The notes under the pieces: generated by a model | What the model was told of the DNA's origin: nothing | What the model saw: only the letters and a program-made list of their open reading frames with translations | Databases searched by the model: none | Program-made: the position numbers and the translations under genes | Shown: positions 19,660 through 27,758 of the stretch, in pieces | Position numbering within the stretch: position 1 is the first letter of the stretch | How the letters are laid out: every line of letters starts with the position of its first letter | Source: Deltaproteobacteria bacterium | GTDB lineage: Bacteria > Desulfobacterota > Binatia > UBA9968 > JAJDTQ01 | DNA: 46,572 bases | Direction of reading: 5' to 3' | Assembly (NCBI GenBank): GCA_028818755.1 | Contig: JAPPNF010000050.1 | Coordinates: 1 to 46,572, forward strand

Positions 19660-20934
19660 TCAGCCGAGGTAGCGGGTCAGGAACAGCGACAACTCCGGGA
19701 TGTAGGTGACGATGAGCAGGGCGACGATGTTGATGACGATGAACGGCACGAGCCCGGGGTAGATGCTCTTCAGCGGCGCCTTGAACAGCGCCTGGGTTAC
19801 GAAGATGTTCAGGCCGAAGGGGGGCGTGAACATGCCGACGGCGAGGTTCATGGTCATGATGATGCCGAAGTGGACCAGGTCCACGCCCACGGCCACCGCA
19901 ATGGGTGCCAGCAGCGGCGTGAGCACAAGGATGGCCGAGGCGGGATCGAGCAGGCAGCCCACGAACAGCAGGAAGATGTTGATGGCCAGGAGCGCCATCC
20001 AGGGCTGCAGGTCCAGGTCCCGGATCATCCCGACGATGCTCTGCGGCGCCCCGCTGATGGTCAGAAGCTTCGAGAAGACCCCGGCGGCGGCGACGATGAT
20101 CAGCACCTGGGCGGTCAGGTACATGGAGTTGACGGATACTTCCCAGATGCCCTTCCAGCCTATGTCGCCGTAGATGAAACGCGTCACCACGATGGCGTAG
20201 ACGCAGGCGATGCCCGCCGCCTCGGTGGGCGAGAAGACGCCCGCGTAGATGCCCCCGAGGATGATGACCGGCATGCCCAGGGCCCACACGCCTTCCCTGC
20301 TGGCCGCCAGGAACTGCTGAAGCGAAAACCCCGAAGCTTCGCGGATCCCCCGCCTCAAGGCGAACGCGTAGATGTAGGCGGCCATCAGCAGCGCCATGAT
20401 GAGCCCGGGAACGATGCCGGCGACGAACAGCAGCACCACCGACTCCTGCGCCGACACGCCGTAGAGGATCATGCCGATGGACGGCGGTATCACGATGGCG
20501 ATGGAACCCGACGAGGTCAGCAGGCCGGTGGAGAACTTCTCGTCGTAACCGGCGTCCCGGAGGGGCCGGTAGAGCAGCCGCCCGACGGCGGCCACCGTGG
20601 CCGGGCTGGAACCGGATATGGCGCCGAAGACGGTGCAGGTCCCCACGGCGGTCAGCGCCAGGCTGCCGCGGACGCCGCCGATGACGGCAAGGACCCAGCC
20701 CACGATGCGCCGGGAGATGCCGCCCCGGCCCATCAGATCTCCGGCGAAGATGAAGAACGGCACCGCCATGAGCGCGAACTTGTCGACGCTGTCGAACATG
20801 TTGATGTGCACGGTCATGGGCGGGACCGGCGCGAACAGCAGCAGCACGATGGCCGAAGTGGCCAGCAGGATGACGAAGATCGGGAAGCCCAGCAGCAGCA
20901 ACACCACCGGCACCAGGGCCATCATCCATTCCAC
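19660..20934 (-). CDS. TRAP transporter large permease subunit (DctM type)
   Basis: A 424-residue membrane protein with about twelve hydrophobic helices, the normal size of the TRAP M subunit. Recognisable segments are FALMAVPFFIFAGDLMGRGG, FGAISGSSPATVAAVGRLLY, SSGSIAIVIPPSIGMILYG and the C-terminal VGMFTPPFGLNIFV. It forms the Na+-driven channel of a tripartite ATP-independent periplasmic transporter for carboxylate-type solutes. The start is GTG at 20934 (MEWMMALVP). It follows the Q subunit after a 130-bp gap filled by palindromic repeats, so the repeats interrupt the operon. Substrate not determinable. Confidence 0.95.
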   Translation of the reverse strand: MEWMMALVPVVLLLLGFPIFVILLATSAIVLLLFAPVPPMTVHINMFDSVDKFALMAVPFFIFAGDLMGRGGISRRIVGWVLAVIGGVRGSLALTAVGTCTVFGAISGSSPATVAAVGRLLYRPLRDAGYDEKFSTGLLTSSGSIAIVIPPSIGMILYGVSAQESVVLLFVAGIVPGLIMALLMAAYIYAFALRRGIREASGFSLQQFLAASREGVWALGMPVIILGGIYAGVFSPTEAAGIACVYAIVVTRFIYGDIGWKGIWEVSVNSMYLTAQVLIIVAAAGVFSKLLTISGAPQSIVGMIRDLDLQPWMALLAINIFLLFVGCLLDPASAILVLTPLLAPIAVAVGVDLVHFGIIMTMNLAVGMFTPPFGLNIFVTQALFKAPLKSIYPGLVPFIVINIVALLIVTYIPELSLFLTRYLG

Positions 20935-20950
20935 GGCATCATCCCGTTCT

Positions 20951-21068
20951 TGTAGGAGCGGGTTTCAAGCCCGCCCGTGCAGAGCCCTCACCCGGCCCTT
21001 CGGCCACCCTCTCCCGAAGGGAGAGGGGATATTTTGCAGGGGCGGGTTTGTTTCAAACCTGCCTCTAC
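20951..21068. repeat. Composite intergenic repeat inside the TRAP operon
   Basis: The outer parts, 20951-20976 (GTAGGAGCGGGTTTCAAGCC) and 21037-21068 (GGGGCGGGTTTGTTTCAAAC and CTGCCTCTAC), are inverted copies of one common repeat, and they enclose a CCCTCACCC/GAGAGGG palindrome at 20984-21028. The right outer end supplies the stop codon of the Q subunit (21065-21067). Two repeat families are thus nested in one small gap. Confidence 0.75.
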
Positions 21069-21586
21069 GAGTCATCCGGCCCGCCGCCGAACCGCTCCGC
21101 GATATCGCCCGTGAACTCGCCCTTCATGTACGAACGGAAGCGCAGGACCACCGCCAGGAACATGAGCGCGAAGCCCGACAGCAGCGCGAAGTGTGGAATC
21201 ACCAGGGGAATCTCGGCTACGACGCTGCGCTGGCCGAAGTTCCACAGGAGCTTCAGCACGGTCCAGGTCTGCGGAACGACGAAGACGCAGACGGCGAGGA
21301 ACGACACCGCGGCTATGCTGTTGATGATCTGCTTCCAGGGCGAGGGCAACAGGATGGAGAAGAAGTCCATCTTGAGGTGCTGGCCCTCGTAGGAGACGAG
21401 GACGGCGCCCATGAAGACCGTCCAGACCATGATGTAGACCATGGCCTCGTCGGCCCAGATGAGCGGTTGAAGGAAGACGTACCGCCCGATGACGTTGGCG
21501 AAGTTGACGGCGATGCCGGCGAGGATCAGCGCGCCGACGATCGCCCTCGGTACCGTCACGATGACGAAGCGGAGAAGCCCCGTCAC
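21065..21586 (-). CDS. TRAP transporter small permease subunit (DctQ type)
   Basis: A 173-residue protein with four predicted membrane helices: an N-terminal FVIVTVPRAIVGALILAGIA, MVYIMVWTVFMGAVLVSYEG, INSIAAVSFLAVCVFVVP and FALLSGFALMFLAVVLRFRS. The LKMDFFSILLP segment after the second helix is a DctQ family feature. It joins the large permease and the periplasmic binding protein into one transporter. The start is GTG at 21586, seven bases after the binding-protein stop. The stop codon falls inside a dispersed repeat, so the last residues (GGGPDDS) may have been altered by it. Confidence 0.9.
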   Translation of the reverse strand: MTGLLRFVIVTVPRAIVGALILAGIAVNFANVIGRYVFLQPLIWADEAMVYIMVWTVFMGAVLVSYEGQHLKMDFFSILLPSPWKQIINSIAAVSFLAVCVFVVPQTWTVLKLLWNFGQRSVVAEIPLVIPHFALLSGFALMFLAVVLRFRSYMKGEFTGDIAERFGGGPDDS

Positions 21587-21593
21587 GAATGCC

Positions 21594-22610
21594 TCAGCCG
21601 CCGCGGGTACGGTTGGCCGCCTCCTTCATGACGCGGTAGGTCTCGAGCACCGCCGGTCGGTCCTTCAACACGTCGTCGCCCACGGTGGAAAGACGCTTCC
21701 GCAGCTCCGCCTGGTCCTCGGGCGAAAGCTCAGCCAGTTCGCCGCCGTTCTTGGTCCAGATGCTGTACATGCGCTCGACGAACTTGAGGGTCCAGGTCTG
21801 GTTCAGCGGATCCGTGGCCAGCGCTTGGTCCAGGATCGCCTTCTGGAGGTCGGAAGGCAGCTTGTCGAACCACACCTTGCTCACGAAGCGGCCGCTGCAG
21901 ATCAGCCCCTCCCCGGGCTTGAGCACGTACTTGGCGATGCGCTGGTACTTGAACGGTACGAAGATGGTGATGCCCGCCTTGTTGCCGTCGATGGTCTTCT
22001 GCTGGATCGCCGGAACCACCTCGGACAGCGGCATGGGCACGCCCGCCCCGCCGAGACGGCGCAGGGTCTCGATCTCCAGCTTGCTGCCGAAAACCCTGAG
22101 CTTGCGCCCCTTGAAATCCGACAGCTTGCGGATGGGCGTCGAGGTGGCGTAGTCCGTGGGCGCGTCGCAGGTCATGCTGACCATCTTGAGGCCCTTGGAG
22201 TCGCCGATGGACCAGTACGCCTTCTTGAACGCAGGATCGTGCACGGTGCGGAACCCGTGCATGAGATCCTCGAAGATGCCGGGAGCCGACAGCACCCCAA
22301 AGCGCGGATCCACCCCGGACAGGAACGCCGGCGGGGTCATCACCATCTCGATGGTGCCGAGCTGCACGCCCTGTACCATGGCCGGTATCGCCCCGAGCTG
22401 GCTCAGCGGATAGACCTCCACCTTGATGCGGTCACCGATCCGCTTGGCGAGGCCTTCCTTGAAGGTGTCGGCCCAGTTGTCGTACGCCCCCTTGGTGGTG
22501 GCGTGTCCGATCTTCATGGTGACGGACTGCGCGGCCGCGGAGGCGGCCACCAGCAGACAGGCCGCGAAGATCACGGCCACGGAAGAGAGAATCAGACGCG
22601 GTTTGGACAT
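21594..22610 (-). CDS. TRAP transporter substrate-binding protein (DctP type)
   Basis: A 338-residue secreted protein with a signal peptide (MSKPRLILSSVAVIFAACLL, then VAASAAAQS with cleavage likely after AAA) and a DctP fold: VTMKIGHATTKGAYDNWADT, SQLGAIPAMVQGVQLGTIEM, KLSDFKGRKLRVFGSKLEIE and QKTIDGNKAGITIF. It captures the solute in the periplasm for the Q/M permeases encoded next. There are two adjacent ATGs (22613 and 22610); GGAGG ends three bases before the first and six before the second, so 22610 is preferred. Gene order P-Q-M is standard. Confidence 0.94.
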   Translation of the reverse strand: MSKPRLILSSVAVIFAACLLVAASAAAQSVTMKIGHATTKGAYDNWADTFKEGLAKRIGDRIKVEVYPLSQLGAIPAMVQGVQLGTIEMVMTPPAFLSGVDPRFGVLSAPGIFEDLMHGFRTVHDPAFKKAYWSIGDSKGLKMVSMTCDAPTDYATSTPIRKLSDFKGRKLRVFGSKLEIETLRRLGGAGVPMPLSEVVPAIQQKTIDGNKAGITIFVPFKYQRIAKYVLKPGEGLICSGRFVSKVWFDKLPSDLQKAILDQALATDPLNQTWTLKFVERMYSIWTKNGGELAELSPEDQAELRKRLSTVGDDVLKDRPAVLETYRVMKEAANRTRGG

Positions 22611-22693
22611 CATCGACCTCCCTGTGAACAGTCTTCCAAAATGGGGGCGCGATTACACCACAAATCCCCGCGCGCCACAAGGCGAACCGGCTC

Positions 22694-23128
22694 CTACACG
22701 AACCCCTCCATCTTCTTGAAAAACTGGTCCACCATCATCTTGCCGACGCCGCCCAGCATGCGCTGGCCGACGCCGGCGATGAGGCCGCCGATCTTGGCGT
22801 CGGTGCTGTAGCGCAGGGTGGTGCCCGAGTCGCCGTTCTCCTCCAGGTCGATGACCAAGTCTCCCTGCATGAAACCCGGACCGCCTGAGCCCTGGCCGCT
22901 GAGAACGTAGTGGCTGGGGGCCTGCTTCTCCTTGATGGCCACCTTGGCCTTGTAGCTGCCCTTGACCGCCGCGATGCCGACCTTGACCGTGGCCTCGTAC
23001 TCGTCGGGGCCGATCTCTTCCATGCTCTCGCAGCCCGGCATGCACTGGGCCATGATCTTGGGATCCTGCAGGATCTCCCAAATGCGCTCGCGCGGGGCGT
23101 TGAACTGATAGCTGCCTTCGATCTTCAT
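22694..23128 (-). CDS. CoxG/SRPBCC-family protein
   Basis: A 144-residue START/SRPBCC-fold protein: MKIEGSYQFNAPRERIWEIL, then DPKIMAQCMPGCESMEEIGP, the CoxG hallmark around the CMPGCE motif, and a C-terminal helix with IAGVGQRMLGGVGKMMVDQF. CoxG proteins anchor or mature carbon-monoxide-dehydrogenase-type molybdoenzymes, but many homologues lie far from cox genes, as here where no molybdenum hydroxylase subunits are visible. The start at 23128 has AGGAGG upstream. It may be co-transcribed with the TRAP genes, 80 bp apart. Function in this context is not known. Confidence 0.88.
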   Translation of the reverse strand: MKIEGSYQFNAPRERIWEILQDPKIMAQCMPGCESMEEIGPDEYEATVKVGIAAVKGSYKAKVAIKEKQAPSHYVLSGQGSGGPGFMQGDLVIDLEENGDSGTTLRYSTDAKIGGLIAGVGQRMLGGVGKMMVDQFFKKMEGFV

Positions 23129-23186
23129 GGACTCCTCCTGCGAAACAATTGCGTGGGCGATATGTTCATAGCATTTTCGCGGCGAC

Positions 23187-23220
23187 AAAAAAGGGGCAAG
23201 TCCGAACCGGACTTGCCCCC
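23187..23220 (-). terminator. Rho-independent terminator after the Bug/TctC gene
   Basis: Read on the reverse strand, a 12-bp GC-rich stem (GGGGCAAGTCCG and its complement, 23193-23204 with 23208-23219) with a 3-base loop is followed directly by TTTTTT (23187-23192). It lies 42 bases after the stop of the solute-binding protein gene and 60 bases before the CoxG start, so it separates the two units. Confidence 0.92.
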
Positions 23221-23261
23221 CTTTGTTCACGTCCTGAGACAGGCGTCCCGCGACGAACGCC

Positions 23262-24239
23262 CTACTTGAGGACCTTCTTGAAGACGTCGGCGTTGTCCTG
23301 GATCAGCTTGAACATGGTCTCCATCACCGGCAGCCAGTCGTCGCCGTAGACGCCCGAGGTCTTGGCTCTCATGCTCTTGAACGCCGCCTGGGTCTCGGGG
23401 TCCTCGATGGACTCGCGGAAGGCCTTGATCAGCACCGCCATGCGATCCTTGGGCATCTTCGGAGGCGCCGCCACCACGCGGTTGGCGGCCAGGACGCTCA
23501 ACTGCGGAAACCCCAACTCGCCTACGGTGGGGACGTCCGGGTGCCTGGGGTCACGCTTGTCGAGGTAGACCCAGGTCGGAACCATGGAGCCGTCCTTGAT
23601 GAAGGCCATCTGGCCGGGAGAATCCAGTCCCAGGGCGCGGGCGTGGCCCTCGCCGCGCACGATGGCCATGTTCGAGGCCGGCGCGCCGGCGTAGCCCATG
23701 ATGAACTTCGGCTTGAACCCCATGGTCGCGGCCGTGAGCGCGGAATTGACCCAGCCGGTGGTGCCGTAGCCCGATTCGGTGATGAGCACTTCCTTCCTCT
23801 TCCGGAAGTCCTCCAGGGTACGGAGCCCGTACTGCTTTCCCGCGGCATAGATATACGGCGCCGCCGAGATGCGCCCGATCCAGCTGAACTCCCTGAGCTT
23901 GTACTGCGTCTCCTTGAACAACTGGCTCACGATGGCGCCGGGAAGGTTGACGATGCCGATGGTGTAGCCGTCGGGCTTGGCCACCGTCAGCAGGTTCCAC
24001 GAAATCACCCCGCCGGCGCCGGGCACGTTCCTGATGATGATGTTGACGCCCAGCTTCTTCCTCATCACCCGGGCCACCGCCCGGCTGTGCAGGTCGAAAC
24101 CGCCACCCGGAGCGGCATTGATCAGCCACGTAATGGTCTTGCTGGGATACTTGTCATCCTTCGCGGCCAGGGAAGTCTGGCTCGCCGCCAGAACGAGAAA
24201 CAGTCCTGCGACCACGGCAAGAAGATACCGACGCATCAT
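23262..24239 (-). CDS. Tripartite tricarboxylate transporter (Bug/TctC) substrate-binding protein
   Basis: A 325-residue periplasmic protein with a signal peptide (MMRRYLLAVVAGLFLVLAAS ending near SLAAK). The Bug-family pattern is clear: YPSKTITWLINAAPGGGFDL, NVPGAGGVISWN and KPDGYTIGIVN, and a C-terminal RDPRHPDVPTVGELGFPQL. These proteins bind carboxylates or aromatic acids for a TctA/TctB permease or for sensing; no tctAB gene is in the window, so it is an orphan receptor, as many of this family are. The first ATG (24239) has GGAGG with 5-base spacing. A strong terminator follows. The next gene upstream is an amidohydrolase. Confidence 0.93.
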   Translation of the reverse strand: MMRRYLLAVVAGLFLVLAASQTSLAAKDDKYPSKTITWLINAAPGGGFDLHSRAVARVMRKKLGVNIIIRNVPGAGGVISWNLLTVAKPDGYTIGIVNLPGAIVSQLFKETQYKLREFSWIGRISAAPYIYAAGKQYGLRTLEDFRKRKEVLITESGYGTTGWVNSALTAATMGFKPKFIMGYAGAPASNMAIVRGEGHARALGLDSPGQMAFIKDGSMVPTWVYLDKRDPRHPDVPTVGELGFPQLSVLAANRVVAAPPKMPKDRMAVLIKAFRESIEDPETQAAFKSMRAKTSGVYGDDWLPVMETMFKLIQDNADVFKKVLK

Positions 24240-24374
24240 GAAAACCTCCTGAATATGCTTTGAAATTGCCCCAGTTTCAGCACAACGAAGGGCGCAAAGC
24301 TACCATACGGTTTCGACGCGTGTCAACGCCGGGCGGCGCCACGCGCGGTTTCGCGGACCGCCCGGGAACCGTCC

Positions 24375-25523
24375 CTACAGCCCGTAGAACCGGGCCGCGT
24401 TGTTGCCCAGGATGTCGTCCTTCTCTTCCTGGGTGAGCGTCGTCAACTCGCGGGTCTCGTGGACGCGCTCCCATTCGGTATCGCCGTGGGGGTAGTCGCT
24501 GGCGTACATGAACGTCCGCGGCCCCAAGTGGTCGATGAGGTAGCGCAGGTCCTCGTGCTCGCTGTAGCCGGACAGGAACCGGCCCGACTGGATGTACTCG
24601 TGGGGGTTCTTCACGCCCTCCGGCAGCAGGTAGGGCTCGTCGCCCCAGTCCTGCTCCCGGTGATGGCTTCCGGACACCCGCGGGAGGTCCTGCACGTGGC
24701 GGTTGACCCAGTTGGCCCAGTAGTGGAGCCACTGTCCGTCGATCTCCAGGAATGCGAAGCGCAAGTTGGGCAGGTCCTCCATCAGCCCCATGCGGGTCAC
24801 GGACATCAGCGCCACCATCATGGAAAACGGCATGGCGGTGATGTGCGTCGAGAAGAAGTCCTTGAAGCAGTCCGCCCAGGGGGTATCGTGCATGCCGGTG
24901 ACGGCATGGAAGCCGATGGGGCAGTCGAGGTCGTTGGCGGCCTTGAAGAAGGGCTCGAACTCCCTGGAGTGCAGCGGCCTGGTGCCCACGAGGCCCGGAA
25001 TCGTCACCGCCACCAGGCCCAGCTCCTGAGTGGCCCGGCGCATTTCCTCCACCGCCGAGCCGGGATCCTGCAGCGGCACCAGCGCGATGCCCTTGAGGCG
25101 GTCGGGAGCCCGGCTGCAGCGGTCGGCGACATAGTTGTTGTGGGCGCGGCAGATGGCCGTGGCCAGATCCTTGTCCTCCACGTCCGAGACGAACACCATG
25201 GTGGTGGGATAGATCACCTGGATGTCCACGCCCAGGAGCTCCATGTCCTTGAGCCGGCCTTCCGTGTCGTCCAGCGTGTTGTCCTTCATGTGCATCTGCT
25301 TGTGGCGCGGGCTCATGTACTCGAAGCCGCCGGCGCTCACGCCCCTGGAGAACGGGATCCGCGGCACCACCCGGCCCTCCACGACCCACCGCCCCCCTTC
25401 CAGGACATGGTCGCGGATCGCCAGGACCCGCGGCCGCTTGGCGAAGTATTCCTTCTCGATGAACTCGTCGAAGAGGTAGAAGGGCTCGTGATAGTGTCCG
25501 TCGGAATCGATGACAGGGGCCAT
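24375..25523 (-). CDS. Amidohydrolase family protein (amidohydrolase 2 / ACMSD-like)
   Basis: A 382-residue metal-dependent hydrolase or decarboxylase of the TIM-barrel amidohydrolase-2 family. The opening IDSDGHYHEPFYLFDEFI has an atypical D-x-H-x-H metal site (usually D-x-H-x-H or E-x-x), CPIGFHAV provides the third His, and the C-terminal FMYASDYPHGDTEW the metal-binding Asp and the PHGD signature. Substrates in this group are often hydroxylated aromatic or semialdehyde acids. Of two possible starts, ATG 25529 abuts AAGGAG while ATG 25523 has a 6-base spacing, so 25523 (MAPVIDSDGHYHE) was chosen. Together with the Bug receptor it suggests uptake and degradation of an aromatic-type compound, an inference. 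Confidence 0.9.
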   Translation of the reverse strand: MAPVIDSDGHYHEPFYLFDEFIEKEYFAKRPRVLAIRDHVLEGGRWVVEGRVVPRIPFSRGVSAGGFEYMSPRHKQMHMKDNTLDDTEGRLKDMELLGVDIQVIYPTTMVFVSDVEDKDLATAICRAHNNYVADRCSRAPDRLKGIALVPLQDPGSAVEEMRRATQELGLVAVTIPGLVGTRPLHSREFEPFFKAANDLDCPIGFHAVTGMHDTPWADCFKDFFSTHITAMPFSMMVALMSVTRMGLMEDLPNLRFAFLEIDGQWLHYWANWVNRHVQDLPRVSGSHHREQDWGDEPYLLPEGVKNPHEYIQSGRFLSGYSEHEDLRYLIDHLGPRTFMYASDYPHGDTEWERVHETRELTTLTQEEKDDILGNNAARFYGL

Positions 25524-25662
25524 TGCCATCTCCTTTCCCGTGTGTCACCTTGGTCGCTTGCGCCCGAGTAGCCTATGGCACAGCCGGATACGTGTCAACT
25601 CGCCTTAAAACCTGGCATTTTCCCTCGGCCAGACACCCGCGCCCGGACCCTTGGAGACAGTT

Positions 25663-26652
25663 TTGCCGCCCTCCGCTGACAGCGCCCGCGACCACGCCCC
25701 CGGCCCCTCGACGGAGGACGCGACGCGCCCGGTCACGACCGCCCGGTGGCTGGCGTACCGGCTGGGCGAGGGGCTCTGGCGCCTGCTTCTCCGGGTATTG
25801 GGGGTGATGCCGCCGGACCGGTTCAAGCGGATCTTCACGCCGGTCGTCGGTTTCGTGGTTTTCTGCGCCGTGCCGCGACGGCGCATCGTTGCCCTGATGG
25901 ACGCGGCTTTCGACGATTCCTGCACGACCGCCGCCAAGCGCGCCCTCGCCAGAGGCGTGCAGCGGAGCATCGCCGAGAACACCGTCGATTGTCTGGTGCA
26001 GATGGGTTGCCCCGAACGGCTGCGGGAGATTCTCGACATCCGCGGCCTCGAGCACCTGGAGGCGGCCCTCTCCAAAGGCCACGGCGTCATCGCGCTGGGC
26101 TTCCACCTGGGCAACTTCGTGCTCCTCACGGCCGCCATGGGAGTAGCCGGACACCCCGTCCACGGCCTGATACGTTTCCCGGACGACGAGAGGCTCGCGG
26201 ACCTGGTGCGCCACCACAGCCGGTCGTTCCACGTCGAGCTGATCCCTTCCCTTCCCCGCCGCCAGGCCGTGGGGAGGATCCTGGCCGCTCTCCGTGACAA
26301 CGGCACCGTCCTGATGCTGGCCGACAACCTCAAGCGCGGCGAACTGGAGACCACCCTCTTCGGGCAGCCCGTCCGGACCGCCCGGGGATTCGTGAGCCTG
26401 GCGCTCCGCACGCGCGCGGCCGTGGTGCCGGTCTATCTCGTGCGCGGCCGTGAAGGACGGCTGCAACTGGTCATCGAGCCTGAAATGGAGATGGTCCGGA
26501 GCGGGGAATTGGGTGCGGACCTGGCCGCCAACACCGGCCGCATCATGAGATTGCTGGAGGAACTCGTGCGCCGCTATCCGGATCAATGGTACTGGCTCAC
26601 GGTCAGGCTGGGGCGGCGATCCGGACCGCCGGGCTCACGGAACATTGCTTGA
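25663..26652 (+). CDS. LpxL/HtrB-like acyltransferase with altered HX4E motif
   Basis: A 329-residue member of the lipid A biosynthesis acyltransferase family. Conserved blocks are KGHGVIALGFHLGNFVLLT, ADNLKRGELETTLFGQPVRT and RGFVSLALRTRAAVVPVYLV. The catalytic His is in FHLGNF (H148), but the acidic partner of HX4(D/E) is Val (V153), and the usual DQ before the glycine is DN. This may be a divergent acyltransferase of a side branch or an impaired one. The start is taken at TTG 25663 because GGAG lies 6 bases upstream; TTG 25651 is an in-frame alternative. The N-terminal helix region WRLLLRVLGVMPP would anchor it to the inner membrane. It would act on lipid A or another glycolipid. Confidence 0.82.
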   Translation: MPPSADSARDHAPGPSTEDATRPVTTARWLAYRLGEGLWRLLLRVLGVMPPDRFKRIFTPVVGFVVFCAVPRRRIVALMDAAFDDSCTTAAKRALARGVQRSIAENTVDCLVQMGCPERLREILDIRGLEHLEAALSKGHGVIALGFHLGNFVLLTAAMGVAGHPVHGLIRFPDDERLADLVRHHSRSFHVELIPSLPRRQAVGRILAALRDNGTVLMLADNLKRGELETTLFGQPVRTARGFVSLALRTRAAVVPVYLVRGREGRLQLVIEPEMEMVRSGELGADLAANTGRIMRLLEELVRRYPDQWYWLTVRLGRRSGPPGSRNIA

Positions 26653-26723
26653 TCCCGGCGCGCAATGGTAGAGTCCCTTTAGAACCTTCCCATTAATTCG
26701 GGGCGCAGACAAAGGAGCTATTC

Positions 26724-27758
26724 ATGCAAGGCGGATCCGAGGGCCCTTGGGGGCGACGGCAGCAGAGCGGGCCGGATTGGGAAGACCTGCTCTCGCGGTT
26801 GCCCGAGTTGCCCGGCTTCCTGAAGTCGGGCGTGCCCTTTCTCATCGCCGGGGCCATCGCCGTCATCTGGCTGGCCAGCGGCGTTTACACCATTCAGCCC
26901 GGCGAGGAAGGTGTGGTGACGCGGTTCGGCAAGGTGGCGCGAATCTCCACCGCCGGTCTGAACTACCATATTCCCTGGCCCATCGAGGAGCTGCGCAAGG
27001 TCAACGTCGCGGAAATCCGCCGCCTGGAGGTGGGGTTCCGCAGCAACCCGTTGCGGCCGAACCTGGTGCGCCTCATCCCGCAGGAATCGCTGATGCTCAC
27101 CGGCGACGAGAACATCGTCAGCGCCCAGCTCACCGTCCAGTACCGGGTCAAGAACCCGGAGCAGTTCCTGTTCAAGCTGCGGGATCCGGTGACCACGCTG
27201 CAGGCGGCCACCGAGGTGGCGCTGCGTAGCCGGGTCGGCAACACTACCATCGAGGAGGTGCTCACGGTGGGCCGGGACCGGGTGCAGACCGAGACCCAGG
27301 AGTTCCTGCAGCAGCTCATGGACACCTACGAGTCGGGGATCCAGATCACCGAGGTGAAGCTCCAGACGGTGGAGGCCCCCAGCCAGGTCAAGGACGCCTT
27401 CGACGAGGTGGTACGGGCGCGTGAGGACCGCGAGAAGCTTATCAACCAGGCGCGGGGCTACCGCGAGGATCTCATCCCCAAGGCCCGAGGCGAGGTCCAG
27501 GAGATCGTCCAGGCCGCCGAGGCCTACAAGGAGGAGCGGACGTTGAGGGCCAAGGGTGACGGCTCGCGGTTCAATGCGGTCCTGACCGAGTACCGCAAGG
27601 CGCCCCAGGTGACGCGGGAGCGGATGCACCTCGAAGCCATCGAACGCGTGCTGCCCAACGTCGACAAGATCATCGTGGACTCCCAAGGGGCCAAGAACGT
27701 CGTGCCGCTGCTGCCGCTCAAGGGCATGGCGGGGTTTCCCGGAGCAGGAGGAAAATAA
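26724..27758 (+). CDS. hflK: Membrane protease modulator HflK
   Basis: A 344-residue SPFH/prohibitin-family protein with a short cytoplasmic N-terminus, one membrane helix (FLIAGAIAVIWLASGVYTIQ, about 39-58) and a large periplasmic part beginning PGEEGVVTRFGKV. The block SLMLTGDENIVSAQLTVQYR is typical of HflK. The last 90 residues are a charged helix. HflK with HflC forms a cage around FtsH and controls membrane protein turnover. AGGAG lies 7 bases before the ATG. The stop and the hflC start share one base (TAATG), so the two are coupled. Confidence 0.93.
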   Translation: MQGGSEGPWGRRQQSGPDWEDLLSRLPELPGFLKSGVPFLIAGAIAVIWLASGVYTIQPGEEGVVTRFGKVARISTAGLNYHIPWPIEELRKVNVAEIRRLEVGFRSNPLRPNLVRLIPQESLMLTGDENIVSAQLTVQYRVKNPEQFLFKLRDPVTTLQAATEVALRSRVGNTTIEEVLTVGRDRVQTETQEFLQQLMDTYESGIQITEVKLQTVEAPSQVKDAFDEVVRAREDREKLINQARGYREDLIPKARGEVQEIVQAAEAYKEERTLRAKGDGSRFNAVLTEYRKAPQVTRERMHLEAIERVLPNVDKIIVDSQGAKNVVPLLPLKGMAGFPGAGGK

